From positions 25,929,832 to 25,993,831 of the forward strand of contig OZ038458.1 of the NCBI GenBank assembly GCA_964036195.1: a DNA stretch of 64,000 nt, written 5' to 3'. The DNA comes from Sphaerolaimus hirsutus. Taxonomy: Eukaryota > Nematoda > Chromadorea > Monhysterida > Sphaerolaimidae. The position numbers and the translations under genes are program-made. Under the pieces are notes generated by a model. That model searched no databases. It was not told the DNA's origin and saw only the letters and a program-made list of their open reading frames with translations. Position 1 is the first letter of the stretch, and each line of letters opens with the position of its first letter. Below, in pieces: positions 58,601 to 62,245 of this stretch.

Positions 58601-59881
58601 CCAATCCCAAAATCTAAAAATACCAATCCTGATCCTGATACTGAAACTTTTGAAATCCCAATCCCAATCCCTGAAAAATTTGTGAAATTTGTCAAACAAC
58701 CTTTTTGCACCGATAACCGTGAACACAAACCTCCAGTGTGCTTTTTTTGCCACTTCCTTGGCATCCAACTGTGTTTTTAGATTTTTGAAAAAATCAGTTA
58801 AAAACGGGGGTCCACTTGTACGCACAAATGACCATTACGCACATCTGCCCATTACGCACAAAATTGTGCCTGCCACGCACATCTGCCCAGTACACACATG
58901 GCTGATCCTCTTTGCGTACCAGGCAGATGTTCACTAATGTCATTGCACAACTTTGAAAACACAAAGTGAAAAAAACGGTGAAAAATGGCTATTTTTGATC
59001 GTATTTTCACTTGACACTTTTTCAAGTGATTTTCAGATATGAGTGAAGTGAAACGAAGTTGCACAATGACATTAGCGAATATTTACCTGGTACACACAGA
59101 ACATCAGCCATGTGCGTACCAGGCAGATGTGCATGGCGGGCACAATTTTGTGCATAATAGGCCTGCCCCGTGAAATGTATTTTAGAACCTTTTCCAACAG
59201 CCTGATCCCAATCCCAAAAAATGTCAATCCCATTCCCAATCGTAATCCCAAAATCTCAAAAAACCAATCCTGATCCCAATCCTGTGACCCGAATCCCAAA
59301 TTCAATATAAGGTATACCTTATATTGGAGGTAAACTGGTATAATTAAATCTTGCCAGAAAAACTGGGAGAAAATATAAAGAATAGAAGGTTTTTTCTTCT
59401 TGTATTTAAAAAATCTAAATCTCCTGATATTTTTGGAATGCTAATTGTAGTCATATTTTGACTGTGGAGGTCATGGGGTAGCATTATTTTTATGGGGCAG
59501 TGGGACAGTGATTTTAACCCAAAAATCACAGTGCATGTCTACCAGAAATTTTGCCTCTTGAAAAAAACCCATTTCCAACCAGTAATTAAAAAATCAGATT
59601 TTTTAAATCAGTTGAAAAAAATCAAGTGCTATCCCAATGAACATGAGCACTGACTGGCGTGCATTGGGTGCCTTGGTGCCGTTCGTTCGAATTGGATTTG
59701 GACCCAGGTGTTTGCTGTGGTCGTCCCAGAAACAAGGGGAGTAGCACTTCCTAAGCACATGCCGCCGCAAAGTGAAAGGTTCAAGTTGTGCAAAGGCAAA
59801 CGGGCTTCTGCTGAAACTGGCACAGAGCGTGATTGTGATCTAGACATTAGAAACATTTCCAACAATGATACGCAGCTGTAA
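22531..59881 (+). CDS. SLC22-type (organic cation/carnitine) transporter gene, partial exon set
   Basis: Multi-exon plus-strand gene for a major-facilitator solute carrier of the SLC22 type, a plasma-membrane transporter with 12 membrane spans in intact members. Exon pieces occur in the family's order: a WLI...WNG...QIPTEQL block (22531-22685), the SYGF...SLSGSIYLN and WFGRR block (32186-32463), the AELYPTAVRN signature (36664-36770), a VAPIVLSDH piece (41409-41438), a membrane span (58100-58164), and VVVPETRGVALPK plus a polar tail ending in a stop (59708-59881). The first half (large extracellular loop, spans 1 to about 6) was not found, and at least one exon between 22685 and 32186 is missing. 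Phases join cleanly for the last three pieces but not around 36664-36770, so either a tiny exon is unseen or the gene is decaying. Introns are almost wholly transposon DNA, including the 15.3-kb foldback element. Family call is firm; integrity is uncertain. Confidence 0.78.
22693..22950. mobile_element. GAAGTG-repeat foldback MITE at a transporter exon
   Basis: Ends CAGGGGCCCATTCCGC and GCGGAATTGGCCCCTG, flanked by TCACA on both sides. It starts 7 bp after the likely donor of the exon at 22531-22685. Confidence 0.7.
22951..23690. other. Transporter intron, no feature recognised
   Basis: AT-rich, no coding or repeat structure seen. A missing transporter exon was sought here and not found. Confidence 0.4.
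23700..24944. mobile_element. hAT-type element, TAACGATGGC ends
   Basis: 1245 bp, 8-bp duplication GTGAATAC (23692-23699, 24945-24952). Contains a foldback repeat (23988-24157) and a second inverted repeat (about 24228-24372). Confidence 0.87.
23988..24157. repeat. GTCAAATGTCATG foldback, nested in an hAT element
   Basis: Decayed palindrome of the same family as 3104-3276. Confidence 0.6.
25060..25312. repeat. 250-bp GC-rich palindrome
   Basis: ACAGGGTGCACGCCAGGTCC and complement form the arms. It contains GCCATATCTCCAG(T/C)TG, a string also present in the 60.1-kb foldback family. Confidence 0.75.
25346..25447. mobile_element. Tiny hAT-type element, AGGGTTGGC ends
   Basis: 102 bp, ends TAGGGTTGGC...CCACCCTG, exact 8-bp duplication ATCATGAT (25338-25345, 25448-25455). 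Confidence 0.83.
25576..26002. mobile_element. TA-target MITE
   Basis: TA-CCGTATTTCCTCGAAATAC to TTTCGAGGAAATACGG-TA, about 427 bp. Confidence 0.82.
26003..27690. other. Transporter intron, largely featureless
   Basis: C-rich stretch near 26560 and a MITE remnant near 27622-27690. No exon identified with confidence. Confidence 0.4.
27690..29420. mobile_element. GC-rich element with CCCCAGATTTA ends and internal minisatellites
   Basis: CCCCAGATTTATTGGGCAGA at the left and TCTGCCCAATTAAATCTGGG at the right form the inverted ends. Inside are an 18-bp minisatellite (27772-27915) and a two-copy repeat of about 78 bp (29214-29382). The middle (28230-28740) is CpG-rich with no recognised protein. 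Confidence 0.55.
27772..27915. repeat. 18-bp minisatellite, about eight copies
   Basis: Unit CCCGCCCGTCGCGCCTGC, nearly perfect. It is open in all plus-strand frames (Pro/Ala/Val or Arg/Pro repeats), which reflects the repeat rather than a protein. Confidence 0.9.
29431..30177. mobile_element. hAT-type element, CAGGGTTGG ends
   Basis: 747 bp, ends CATGGTTGG...CCAACCCTG, 8-bp duplication CTGGGGAC (29423-29430, 30178-30185). Interior very AT-rich (TTTTATTTTATT). Confidence 0.86.
30519..30930. mobile_element. TA-target MITE
   Basis: TA-CCGTATTTCCTCGAAATAC to TTTCGAGGAAATACGG-TA. Confidence 0.82.
31217..31607. mobile_element. TA-target MITE, CCGTAAATTCTCTAAT family, intact
   Basis: 391 bp with repeated GTCGCA(C/T)TATT(A/G)GAGA motifs. 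It serves as the uninterrupted reference for 11072-18303. Confidence 0.78.
31623..32174. mobile_element. hAT-type element abutting a transporter exon
   Basis: 552 bp, ends CATAGTTG...CAACTCTG, 8-bp duplication GTGATTTG (31615-31622, 32175-32182). The right duplication runs directly into the CAG acceptor of the exon at 32186. Confidence 0.85.
32186..32463 (+). CDS. SLC22-type gene exon: spans about 7-9
   Basis: The clearest exon of the transporter. It opens at TTTGCAG|G and ends at TCTA|GTATGT, with an open frame of about 92 codons. Motifs seen are SYGFTFNIGSLSGSIYLN (family: YYGLs...L.GdiYLN), a hydrophobic span, then WFGRR (family: .r.GRR), then another hydrophobic span ending LAHATVALNIASS. 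Codon use is balanced and GC-richer than its surroundings. An hAT element ends 11 bp before the exon and a TA-target MITE begins 5 bp after its donor. The upstream join needs a phase-2 exon that I could not find. Confidence 0.85.
32469..32585. mobile_element. Short TA-target MITE in a transporter intron
   Basis: About 117 bp. TA-CCGTATTTTCTCC to GAGAAAATATGG-TA. Inserted at intron position +6, so the donor is GTATG followed by the element's TA. Confidence 0.78.
32586..33110. repeat. Decayed CAGAGTTG-type hAT fragments
   Basis: CAGAGTTG at 32587 followed by typical subterminal text, and a second decayed end near 32944 (ATAGTTGCTAAAACATATT). No matching duplications were seen. Confidence 0.4.
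33961..34410. repeat. TTCGAAAATT-rich hAT interior fragments
   Basis: Subterminal sequence of the TAACGATGGC family without recognisable ends. Confidence 0.5.
34810..36023. mobile_element. hAT-type element, CAGGGTTGG ends, with nested foldbacks
   Basis: Ends CAGGGTTGG...CCAACCCTG. Flanking 8-mers TTCACGAG and TTCATGAA differ at two places. Contains an ACTAGTTTTCAC palindrome (34958-35155) and a GTCAAATGTCATG repeat block (about 35391-35760). Confidence 0.65.
34958..35155. repeat. Palindromic element, CACACTAGTTTTCA arms
   Basis: Relatives at 58381-58578 and at about 13676-14098, the last with a nested hAT. All fold fully. Confidence 0.65.
36141..36404. mobile_element. TA-target MITE, left end decayed
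   Basis: Right end TTCAAGTAAATACGG-TA; left part has AATAATTCC repeats. Confidence 0.5.
36488..36662. repeat. GTCAAATGTCATG foldback before a transporter exon
   Basis: CCACTCCCAGACCCTGGAAAG to CCAGGGTCCGGGAGTG, 175 bp, ending 1-2 bp before the exon text begins. Confidence 0.75.
36664..36770 (+). CDS. SLC22-type gene exon: ELYPT signature, span about 10
   Basis: In the frame giving GGGVWLALNLATAELYPTAV, this carries the strongest signature of the SLC22 family (TaElyPTvvRn), followed by RNSANSFGSTCR. The probable donor is TGCAGG|GTTACA. The 5' border is unclear: the nearest AGs (GCCAG|GAGC, GGAG|CACT) do not restore phase with the upstream exon, which ends in phase 1. A foldback repeat ends directly before the exon (36488-36662) and may have replaced the original acceptor. 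Confidence 0.72.
36900..37325. repeat. Minisatellite of TTTTCCGTTTCC / GGCAAGTGCAAAAA units
   Basis: Alternating units of about 30-60 bp containing CTGCAGGCAAATTTTTT or CCGGCAAGTGCAAAAA. Open frames on both strands follow from the repeat. Confidence 0.75.
37486..38588. mobile_element. TAACGATGGC-type hAT ends without matching duplication
   Basis: Left end at 37486 and right end at 38588 have family sequence, but flanks differ (ATGATGCA against GTCTTATT). They may belong to two broken copies. A GCGCC-type piece lies at 37936-38090. Confidence 0.5.
38785..39850. mobile_element. GGCACCGG-type hAT element split by a CAGGGTTGG element
   Basis: GC-rich blocks at 38785-38830 and 39670-39850 rejoin once the guest at 38835-39669 is removed. 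Right end CATCACTA followed by GTCGCAAT. The left end is not recognisable. Confidence 0.6.
38835..39669. mobile_element. hAT-type element, CAGGGTTGG ends
   Basis: 835 bp, 8-bp duplication GTTGCCAG (38827-38834, 39670-39677). About the same interior as 29431-30177. Confidence 0.87.
40144..40714. mobile_element. Two TA-target MITEs, one truncated
   Basis: A left end at 40144 (TA-CCGTATATCCTCGAA) is followed by a full copy at 40255-40714 with long runs of G. Confidence 0.7.
40914..41090. mobile_element. Mutator-like MITE, ATAGGCGGCG ends
   Basis: Second copy of the 15481-15644 family, inserted in a C-rich MITE remnant (40885-41327). The right end is diverged. Confidence 0.6.
41409..41438 (+). 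CDS. SLC22-type gene, tentative 30-nt microexon
   Basis: After ACTGTCAG the frame reads VAPIVLSDH and then meets a donor CATA|GTTGAG in phase 1. The next exon (acceptor CCCCAG|AG at 58100) takes phase 1, and the joined text fits the family's aP-iv-l segment. Weak points: the exon is very short, the polypyrimidine tract is poor, and the phase does not match the 36770 donor. A Mutator-like MITE begins 15 bp after the donor. Confidence 0.4.
41454..41620. mobile_element. Mutator-like MITE, inverted copy
   Basis: ATAGGCGGCTTAAGTGCTTG to GACCTTGCGCCGCCTAT. Third copy of the family, 15 bp after a tentative transporter exon. Confidence 0.65.
41866..41900 (+). repeat. Left terminal inverted repeat of the foldback element
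   Basis: CTGTGTATATGAGTCAGTCC and onward, ending AATAGCCA. It mirrors 57146-57178 with a 2-bp difference near the tip. Confidence 0.75.
41930..43191 (+). repeat. Satellite array, about 498-bp higher-order repeat (three units of about 166 bp)
   Basis: Homologous marks (CTTAACCGTGTCC) fall at 42062, 42561 and 43059, a period of 498-499. Within one period three related units start with CTCT(A/T)TC(A/T)GAAT.CAC at 42618, 42786, 42951 and again 43116 (spacings 168, 165, 165). Each ends in TACCTAAGAAA.CAAAA or a relative. Long open frames across it arise because 498 is a multiple of three. They are not genes. Confidence 0.82.
43192..43341 (-). repeat. 3' LTR of the retrotransposon (150 bp)
   Basis: Partner of the LTR at 53152-53301. 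On the element strand, AATAAA at 43225-43220 can serve as the poly(A) signal both for the genomic RNA and for the sense cargo gene, whose stop codon lies only 57 bp upstream of the LTR. Confidence 0.93.
43342..43354 (-). promoter_or_regulatory. Polypurine tract
   Basis: The element strand reads GAAGGGTGGAATG directly before the TGATATG start of the 3' LTR. This is the expected place and composition for the plus-strand primer of reverse transcription. Confidence 0.75.
43399..45410 (-). CDS. Unknown RG-rich protein gene inside the retrotransposon (sense strand, six exons)
   Basis: Exons 45410-45181, 44975-44694, 44488-44308, 44089-43823, 43685-43548 and 43485-43399; phases agree at all five joins (1185 nt, 394 residues plus stop). 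Donors are GTTAGA, GTAAAT, GTAAAG, GTTTGT and GTAGGT; acceptors end TATAG, CTACAG, TTACAG, TTTCAG and TTTCAG. Residues about 192-217 form an RG/RGG box (GRGTASHGGRRWGRGGSYRG), followed by MGT triplets, a Gln/Pro/Glu-rich part and an acidic end (LEEELWLLN...). RG boxes commonly bind RNA, so RNA or RNP binding is inferred. No enzyme or envelope motif is visible and I do not recognise the family. A shorter form would stop at 43811 if exon 4 is not spliced. The gene sits between the antisense gene and the PPT, with the LTR supplying AATAAA. Confidence 0.68.
45411..45518. promoter_or_regulatory. Short divergent intergenic region (putative bidirectional promoter)
   Basis: Only 108 bp separate the start codons of the two cargo genes, so both promoters or 5' UTRs must lie here or inside the opposite gene. 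It contains a CACGTG box and inverted GCGTCA/TGACGC motifs about 30 bp apart. A promoter role is inferred from layout. Confidence 0.4.
45519..47265 (+). CDS. Unknown protein gene inside the retrotransposon (antisense strand, six exons)
   Basis: Exons 45519-45555, 45668-45856, 45997-46169, 46378-46557, 46684-46827 and 46957-47265; phases agree throughout (1032 nt, 343 residues plus stop). Donors are GTTTGT, GTTAGT, GTGAGT, GTTTGT and GTTGGT; acceptors end CGCAG, TTTCAG, CGCAG, TCCAG and TGCAG. Motifs include MINGTNTDDMHLNDAAKLLL, GGQVDVVEIEFVDFSVQEHE, YYASTNKSYIGGTKSTL, a His/Cys-rich CTFKECEKRH...LDVCQIYP block, and FGRLFEAGMVHIHPAVLDAL near the end. If the fifth intron is retained, the frame instead ends in a hydrophobic segment (about 46811-46884), a possible membrane-anchored variant. 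I recognise no family. It is convergent with the integrase frame and divergent from the RG-rich gene. Confidence 0.65.
47266..47583. terminator. Convergent 3' ends of antisense gene and pol
   Basis: Holds an inverted repeat (TCTAATGAGCCTTT at about 47350 and AAGGCTCATTAGA at about 47417) enclosing AATAAA on the plus strand near 47395. This fits 3'-end formation for the antisense gene. No other frame is seen here. Confidence 0.4.
47584..49002 (-). CDS. RNase H remnant plus integrase (Ty3/Gypsy type)
   Basis: Frame of 472 residues from its first Met, extending upstream without Met into the last part of RNase H (TDNSG ... ERWAMYLQ ... ADQLSRNP). Integrase zinc finger uses H150, H157, C184 and C187. 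The catalytic triad is D219 (HMDLVE), D277 (NTDNAPEF) and E313 (NGLAERS), with exactly 35 residues between the last two. Near the C-terminus KYFGPLKV fits a GPY/F module. It lies in a different frame from the upstream polyprotein because of the deletion junction at about 49040-49080, so in this copy it cannot be made as part of the polyprotein without a frame change. Strand placement in pol order (RT before IN) fits Ty3/Gypsy. Confidence 0.9.
   Translation of the reverse strand: MYLQSTITRIEHRPANFNKLADQLSRNPIELNDPIDDKLLHDSAKLIDVIPSLMPPAPGESTMLTEYLNTNELPALSNDLVSDSNISVWHQNQLTDPSIEKVYKQLQSGEKLENFALIQNIVHVRSPYRPQLFVKWVPAHWHHAFLEQAHAGLYANHGSPEKTLALLTTFGTWPRIRQDILQFCEKCTTCHKFKSHKHGKAPLLNTPTPEQPFHTVHMDLVELPRKRGYQYLVVMICALTRYVVAFPVRNRKSSTLITTIEKNFCAIYGPPSVLNTDNAPEFISKEFQHFAKKWNITHKTGQIYHPQTNGLAERSIQTICTQLQIMNEKRNDWVDNFPQAILKHNLATNSYTRMPPFLLVFGRMPKMNHLSNAIFLSENPQKAWRSAKYATDNAKKKYQQWFNERRRFKIVDKIAVGNSVLVKHTGENKLAPKYFGPLKVEKLTNNMATLTDNNGGIITARLESIYKIPTLE
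49014..52829 (-). CDS. Gag-protease-reverse transcriptase polyprotein (truncated by deletion)
   Basis: Single 1271-residue frame with gag and pol fused and no frameshift between them. In order: Asn/Gln-rich N-terminus (to about 190), gag core (about 195-375, with FKDWVETVERHLF), one CCHC zinc knuckle (C424, C427, H432, C437), and an acidic linker (about 525-570). Next come an unusual hydrophobic stretch (about 617-632), aspartic protease with DTGA at 716-719 and ILIGLDLM near 799-806, and reverse transcriptase. RT has motif A FSSLDLKHGF (D1120) and YLDD at 1189-1192. After SAEGIRPALD (about 1250) the normal thumb/connection and RNase H do not follow, and the frame ends 21 residues later. It would make Gag, protease and an RT core without RNase H. 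Start chosen at the first ATG after the leader. Confidence 0.92.
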   Translation of the reverse strand: MERTPPHTDRITRSQNLNIANGQTYEQFFSNVNSAIARQRNARNATNATADSPDSVHTAVWQQLDEFTNPEGHSITRETENNTTLLQSSSAMPATNQTLNTQNNDVLWSWLQNMQQDLKQSIENTTAIMHDRFENIDTQINSLKKLTNSTHGTANQINPTENPPQENVVNLDEMALPSQLSDGEKMASCGAMPLQVVITTIPDFNGNGDDFKDWVETVERHLFMVPDTLMDRFWRMVFVAKFKGCAKDVYKSYSNEQKNDHKFINKQFSAMFKTHTQRLTVHQWWRLVQQENDTCIMFCARLMAKLPLEYHKRMADEEKNFIILTQFMNGVKTAWFDETVLLALQNDIEEGTVTQPREAALRLDTYLFNLKRLGMAGVKGPKFKNETTQPGGFVAKSNNPNFGKTLTTPGGQQKPFNRDRFLKCLNCNKMGHRAANCTEKGNVTRLPPSAGYSGVKMVGPTATHNNPIIKKQNTPFPRFFPSMEKNQNAEKKPMTGPLAPRKVEVNVSELIDAVQQLLLANVETNEGENEIEHEETPDADEDNDENGTEDQHDGTLTENLDTENGESFSEKSYNCTNNNCTNYNCTKNKKVSPSQTNSTCYNSWKKLPVAIMQGFQAPKMIILMVLMILKNVLAKTNVITTTGCDKLSKLSGSAVQNVNVVSTRALRMNKNVKKKTLKQKKNQKQKQSVEQPKKTAPSLIKIPLKIFHHTVEAILDTGATKSLIPQKILHYLVPTVPKNPNHGKLEVATVQVSHANGMFPENQIKKTTLPIEFTTKQGKIQKLNWDFLVNCCNSANNRILIGLDLMKKLDIIQILKDFLTPNTDWKHIRKSKVYPNAKMRIPAHSAMTIPIHIHTQHGQNKTPRVKGIISLQKLEQHNPWIECPDILMSTPSQNEINALICNNSDNELILKKSMVLGEWFPETMIESFQVKKHPLQTKNHQNEVNVAVQEPLPPDFAEPTPPFPTEKVARIQYIKENLPTSNMVEMSQKQQSTFHKLLEQFEDVFSCGEYDVGCTDLIAHKIRIDPSQKPIKQAVRYEAPQKRPYIKDTIEQMLARGIIEPCDSPWASPINVVKKGENDWRLTVDYRLLNQVTQVQSYPLPQIGHILTELAGRKIFSSLDLKHGFYNLPLADEATRDATAFVCSLGQFRFKRCPMGASGSPATFQRLMNTMLRGLVEPAHASRPWVRSYLDDLLLTTDSVDDHLSCLKLVFQRLRWAKLKLGPKKCLFLVNKLRYLGHDISAEGIRPALDRAYKQTIQELFKHTKLLIHQF
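52829..53071 (-). promoter_or_regulatory. Retrotransposon 5' leader with an 86-bp-spaced direct repeat
   Basis: Untranslated leader between PBS and gag start. A block containing AGATCTTTTTCAGTGCCC and TGGCAGTGT is present twice (about 52849-52902 and 52935-52988). This could be a packaging or dimerisation signal, which is inference from position only. Confidence 0.45.
53072..53159. repeat. Duplicated LTR-edge/PBS junction, 66-bp offset
   Basis: The 22-nt string starting GCTCGTCCACCAAGTG and ending TTTAGA occurs at 53072-53093 and again at 53138-53159. Each copy joins the tRNA 3' end to the LTR edge. The second copy is the functional junction. The first is followed by 11 nt of unknown origin and then the tRNA half. 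Confidence 0.85.
53105..53149 (+). other. Primer binding site extended to a 45-nt 3' tRNA half, probably tRNA-Ala(UGC)
   Basis: Read on the plus strand this is the 3' part of a tRNA from anticodon loop to CCA. It has loop CTTGCAA (anticodon TGC), stem strand GCGAG, variable AAGTC, T arm CAGGG-TTCGATC-CCCTG, acceptor strand CTCGTCC, discriminator A and CCA. T at position 70 of the acceptor suits the G3:U70 alanine identity. A 2-nt spacer (AG) separates CCA from the LTR. A normal PBS pairs with about 18 nt of the tRNA end; here the match covers the whole 3' half. The sequence before it (CAATTCAAATG) does not continue the tRNA. It is not a functional tRNA gene. Confidence 0.75.
53152..53301 (-). 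repeat. 5' LTR of the retrotransposon (150 bp)
   Basis: Matches the other LTR over all 150 bp. On the element strand it begins TGATATGATATTG and ends CTCTAAACA. It is very short for the group. It contains AATAAA on the element strand near its 3' part. Confidence 0.93.
53302..54428 (+). repeat. Satellite array, continuation of the left arm after the LTR element
   Basis: Resumes at the exact base where the array broke at 43191, in the same orientation. One period is shortened to about 454 bp by a deletion near 53995. It ends at a palindrome centre near 54428 (CACTGCCTCCCAGAAGGTTA / AACCTTCTGGTAGGCAGTG). Confidence 0.8.
54429..56985 (-). repeat. Satellite array, right arm (inverted), interrupted by an hAT element
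   Basis: Same units in minus orientation, split by the hAT insertion at 55578-56480. Units decay toward 56985. Apparent frames of 120-160 codons on the minus strand mirror those of the plus-strand arm. Confidence 0.8.
55578..56480. mobile_element. hAT-type element, CAGAGTTG ends, in the satellite
   Basis: Ends CAGAGTTG...CAACTCTG with an exact 8-bp target duplication CTGTGCTG (55570-55577, 56481-56488). Subterminal parts are rich in ACGTTTACGTTT. The interior (about 55725-56310) is the same sequence as 11829-12700, a GGCACCGG-type element. No transposase. Confidence 0.85.
57146..57178 (-). repeat. Right terminal inverted repeat of the foldback element
   Basis: TGGCTATTGACTCGTGGACT and onward, ending ATATACAG. 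Mirror of the left repeat. Confidence 0.75.
57408..57837. mobile_element. TA-target MITE
   Basis: TA-CCGTATTTCCTCGAATTAC to GGAGGAAATATGG-TA. Confidence 0.75.
58100..58164 (+). CDS. SLC22-type gene exon: late membrane span
   Basis: Between CATCCCCAG| and CTG|GTGTCAG the frame reads GLDIPSATYWVYVMFAIAEIL, a short loop and hydrophobic span. It joins in phase 0 to VFAVVVPETRG of the last exon, as the P..ifg.....LPET region does in SLC22 proteins. An alternative acceptor (TTTGCAG|T at 58090) would add about three codons in the same frame. Confidence 0.62.
58381..58578. repeat. Palindromic element, CACACAAGCTAGTTTTCA arms
   Basis: 198-bp palindrome in the last transporter intron, related to 34958-35155. 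Confidence 0.65.
58586..59306. repeat. CCAATCCC-repeat blocks around a 315-bp palindrome
   Basis: Short tandem CCCAATCC-like repeats at both sides (58590-58680 and 59200-59300) surround a palindrome (58850-59165; GGCAGATGTGC arms). Probably one nested pair of elements. No gene. Confidence 0.5.
59708..59881 (+). CDS. SLC22-type gene last exon: PET motif and C-terminal tail
   Basis: Acceptor GGACCCAG|GTG, then VFAVVVPETRGVALPKHMPP, matching the family's LPET.g..LPeti motif at the end of span 12. A hydrophilic cytoplasmic tail follows (...ETGTERDCDLDIRNISNND...) with a TAA stop at 59879-59881. A foldback repeat starts about 12 bp after the stop, so the 3' UTR is transposon-derived. No convincing poly(A) signal was identified before it. 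Confidence 0.75.
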   Translation: MFAVVVPETRGVALPKHMPPQSERFKLCKGKRASAETGTERDCDLDIRNISNNDTQL

Positions 59882-59892
59882 GTTCTGAGCTG

Positions 59893-60091
59893 GTGCCACT
59901 CCCAGACCCTGTAAAGTGCCCTGTAAAACGTCAAATGTCATGCAAAACGTCAAATGTCATGCAAAGTGGAGAAAGTCATGTGAAATGCCCTGCAAAACGG
60001 CAAACGTACGGGCATTTTACATGACTTTCTCCACTTTGCATGACATTTAACATTTTACAGGGCACTTTACAGGGTCTGGGAGTGCCCCTGA
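59893..60091. repeat. GTCAAATGTCATG foldback in the transporter 3' UTR
   Basis: About 200-bp palindrome with the same CCACTCCCAGACCCTG ends, starting about 12 bp after the stop codon. Confidence 0.75.
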
Positions 60092-60100
60092 TATCTTTTG

Positions 60101-61556
60101 TAAACACCTTCCCGGACAAGTTCACCACCCATTTTTTTATTTCACTTCAGATGCAATATCTCTCGCTATGGGAATGGTATAAAGCTAATATTTGGTGGGT
60201 ATATAGTCCCAACACTCCGCTACTCCGTATTAATGGGGGGAGGTGCGGCGACTCACTATAGGTTACGTCGCCCTATATGCAAACATTTTTTGTGGCTTTT
60301 TTGGTGTCCCAAACAAGTTCTCCACCCACTTGATTGGCTGCACTATGAGGGCCATATCTCCAGCTGTGTGGGCGATAGAAAGCTTAAATTTGGGGGATGT
60401 CTTGCAAACAAACCCCTCTTACAATACACCAGTGGGTGGCCACCGACGACCTACTACAGCATGGGTCGCTGCATATAAAGTTGTTCATTTTTTAAAAACA
60501 ACCCAAGTCTCCCAAACAAGTTTGCCACCCATCTGGATTATAAACAAATGTTGTGAGAATGTACCTGATATAAAATTGAATAACATTTGAACCCTAGTTC
60601 TGCTCATTTAATTTTTTTTCAGTAGGGCACCCACCCTGTCCCATAAACAGCAGACTGAAAATTTCACTTTAAACCAATTTTTTGTTTCACACTTAAAAAG
60701 TTGGTTTACGAAGTTCAGTAGGGGAGGGTTTAAGGTTCAAAGTTATGTAAACAACATAACCCCTAAAATGCCCGCATAAGGAAATTTATTTGGGGTGAAT
60801 GAAAAAGTGGAAATTTTGTCAAATTTTGTTCCTGTGATGATGTCATTATGACATCATAATTTTCACCCCAAATAAATTTCCTTATAGAGGCATTTCTGAG
60901 GTCATGTTGTTTACGTAACTTTGAACCTTGGACCCTTCCCTAGTGAACTTTGTAAACCAACTTTTTAGTGTGAAACAAAAAAATTGGTTTAAAGTGAAAT
61001 TTTCGGTCTGCTGTTAATGTGACGGGGTGGGTGCCCTACTGAAAAAGTCTTAATGAACAGCACTAGGGTTCAAATCTGACTCAATTTTATATCAGGTATG
61101 TTCTCACAACATTTTTTATAATGCAGTTCGGTGGCAAACTTGTTTGGGACACTTGGGTTGTTGTTAAAAAAATGAACAACTGTACATGCAGCAACACATA
61201 CTATAGTGTGTCGCTGGCAGGCAGCGCCACTGGTGTATAGTAAGGGGGGTTGTTAGCAAGACATCCGCCAAATTTCAGCGTTATACCAGCCTCACAGCTG
61301 GACATACGACCCTCGAAGTGTAGCTAATCAAGTGGGTGGTGAACTTGTTTGGGACACCAAAAAAGCCAAAAAAATTGTTGCGTATAGGGCAACCCACCCT
61401 GTAGTGAGTCGCTCCACCTGCCCCCATTGAAGCAGAGTAGGGGGTGTTACAACTTTATATATTCAAAGTTTCAGCTTTATAACACCCCCTTAGACGGAGA
61501 TATTACATCCGAAGTGAAATAAAAAATTGGGTGGTGAACTTGTCCGGAAGGTGTTT
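60101..61556. mobile_element. Compact 1.45-kb foldback element
   Basis: One continuous imperfect palindrome from TAAACACCTTCCCGGACAAG to its complement, centre near 60840. Short frames on both strands mirror each other and are not genes. Confidence 0.75.
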
Positions 61557-61702
61557 ATAATTTGACGACTTTGCTGCCAATTCCGCAAGCGGACAAGCAA
61601 CAAGAGATGTTATGGTGGAGGGCTGGTTAAACATCTAATTAAAAAAAATGATTTTTATGTCATTTACATATCTTATTTTTTTTGAAATAACTGCTAGACA
61701 TA

Positions 61703-61800
61703 TACCGTATTTCCTCGAATTACCCCCCGGGGGGTTTATTTTTTCAAAGTGGAAATTTTGAGGGGGTATTTCGAGGGGGGTATTTCGAGGAAATGCGGTA
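61703..61800. mobile_element. Minimal TA-target MITE (98 bp)
   Basis: TA-CCGTATTTCCTCGAATTAC joined almost directly to TCGAGGAAATGCGG-TA. Only the two ends remain. Confidence 0.78.
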
Positions 61801-62245
61801 GATGAAGCTCCAATATTTCAGCAGGTAAAAAGTTGACAAAAAATAGAATATCGCTTTTCTATTAGAAGAAATATACCTAGTATAAAAAAAATAACTGCAA
61901 ACACCAAGGATTTTTCATTTCATTTATTTTTCCCAATACTACCACAATTATATTCAAGAGTAATTTTTCATGCAGATTTTTGTGTCATGCTTGAATGGAT
62001 GGATAGATTGAAAAATTGTTACCATAGGCACACTGAATAAGTGCAAACACCCTGAATTTTTCATTTTATTTATTTTTCCCAACACTAGTAGTCACTAGTC
62101 ACTAGTTAATATAGGCTGTATATTGTCATCATTTGTAATGCATTATAAATTACAGGAATGTTACTATTACACAAACAGTAGATTAAAAGCCATGAAAAGT
62201 CATACAATTGTGTAAAAGTACTTATGATGTATTTATGTATACGTA

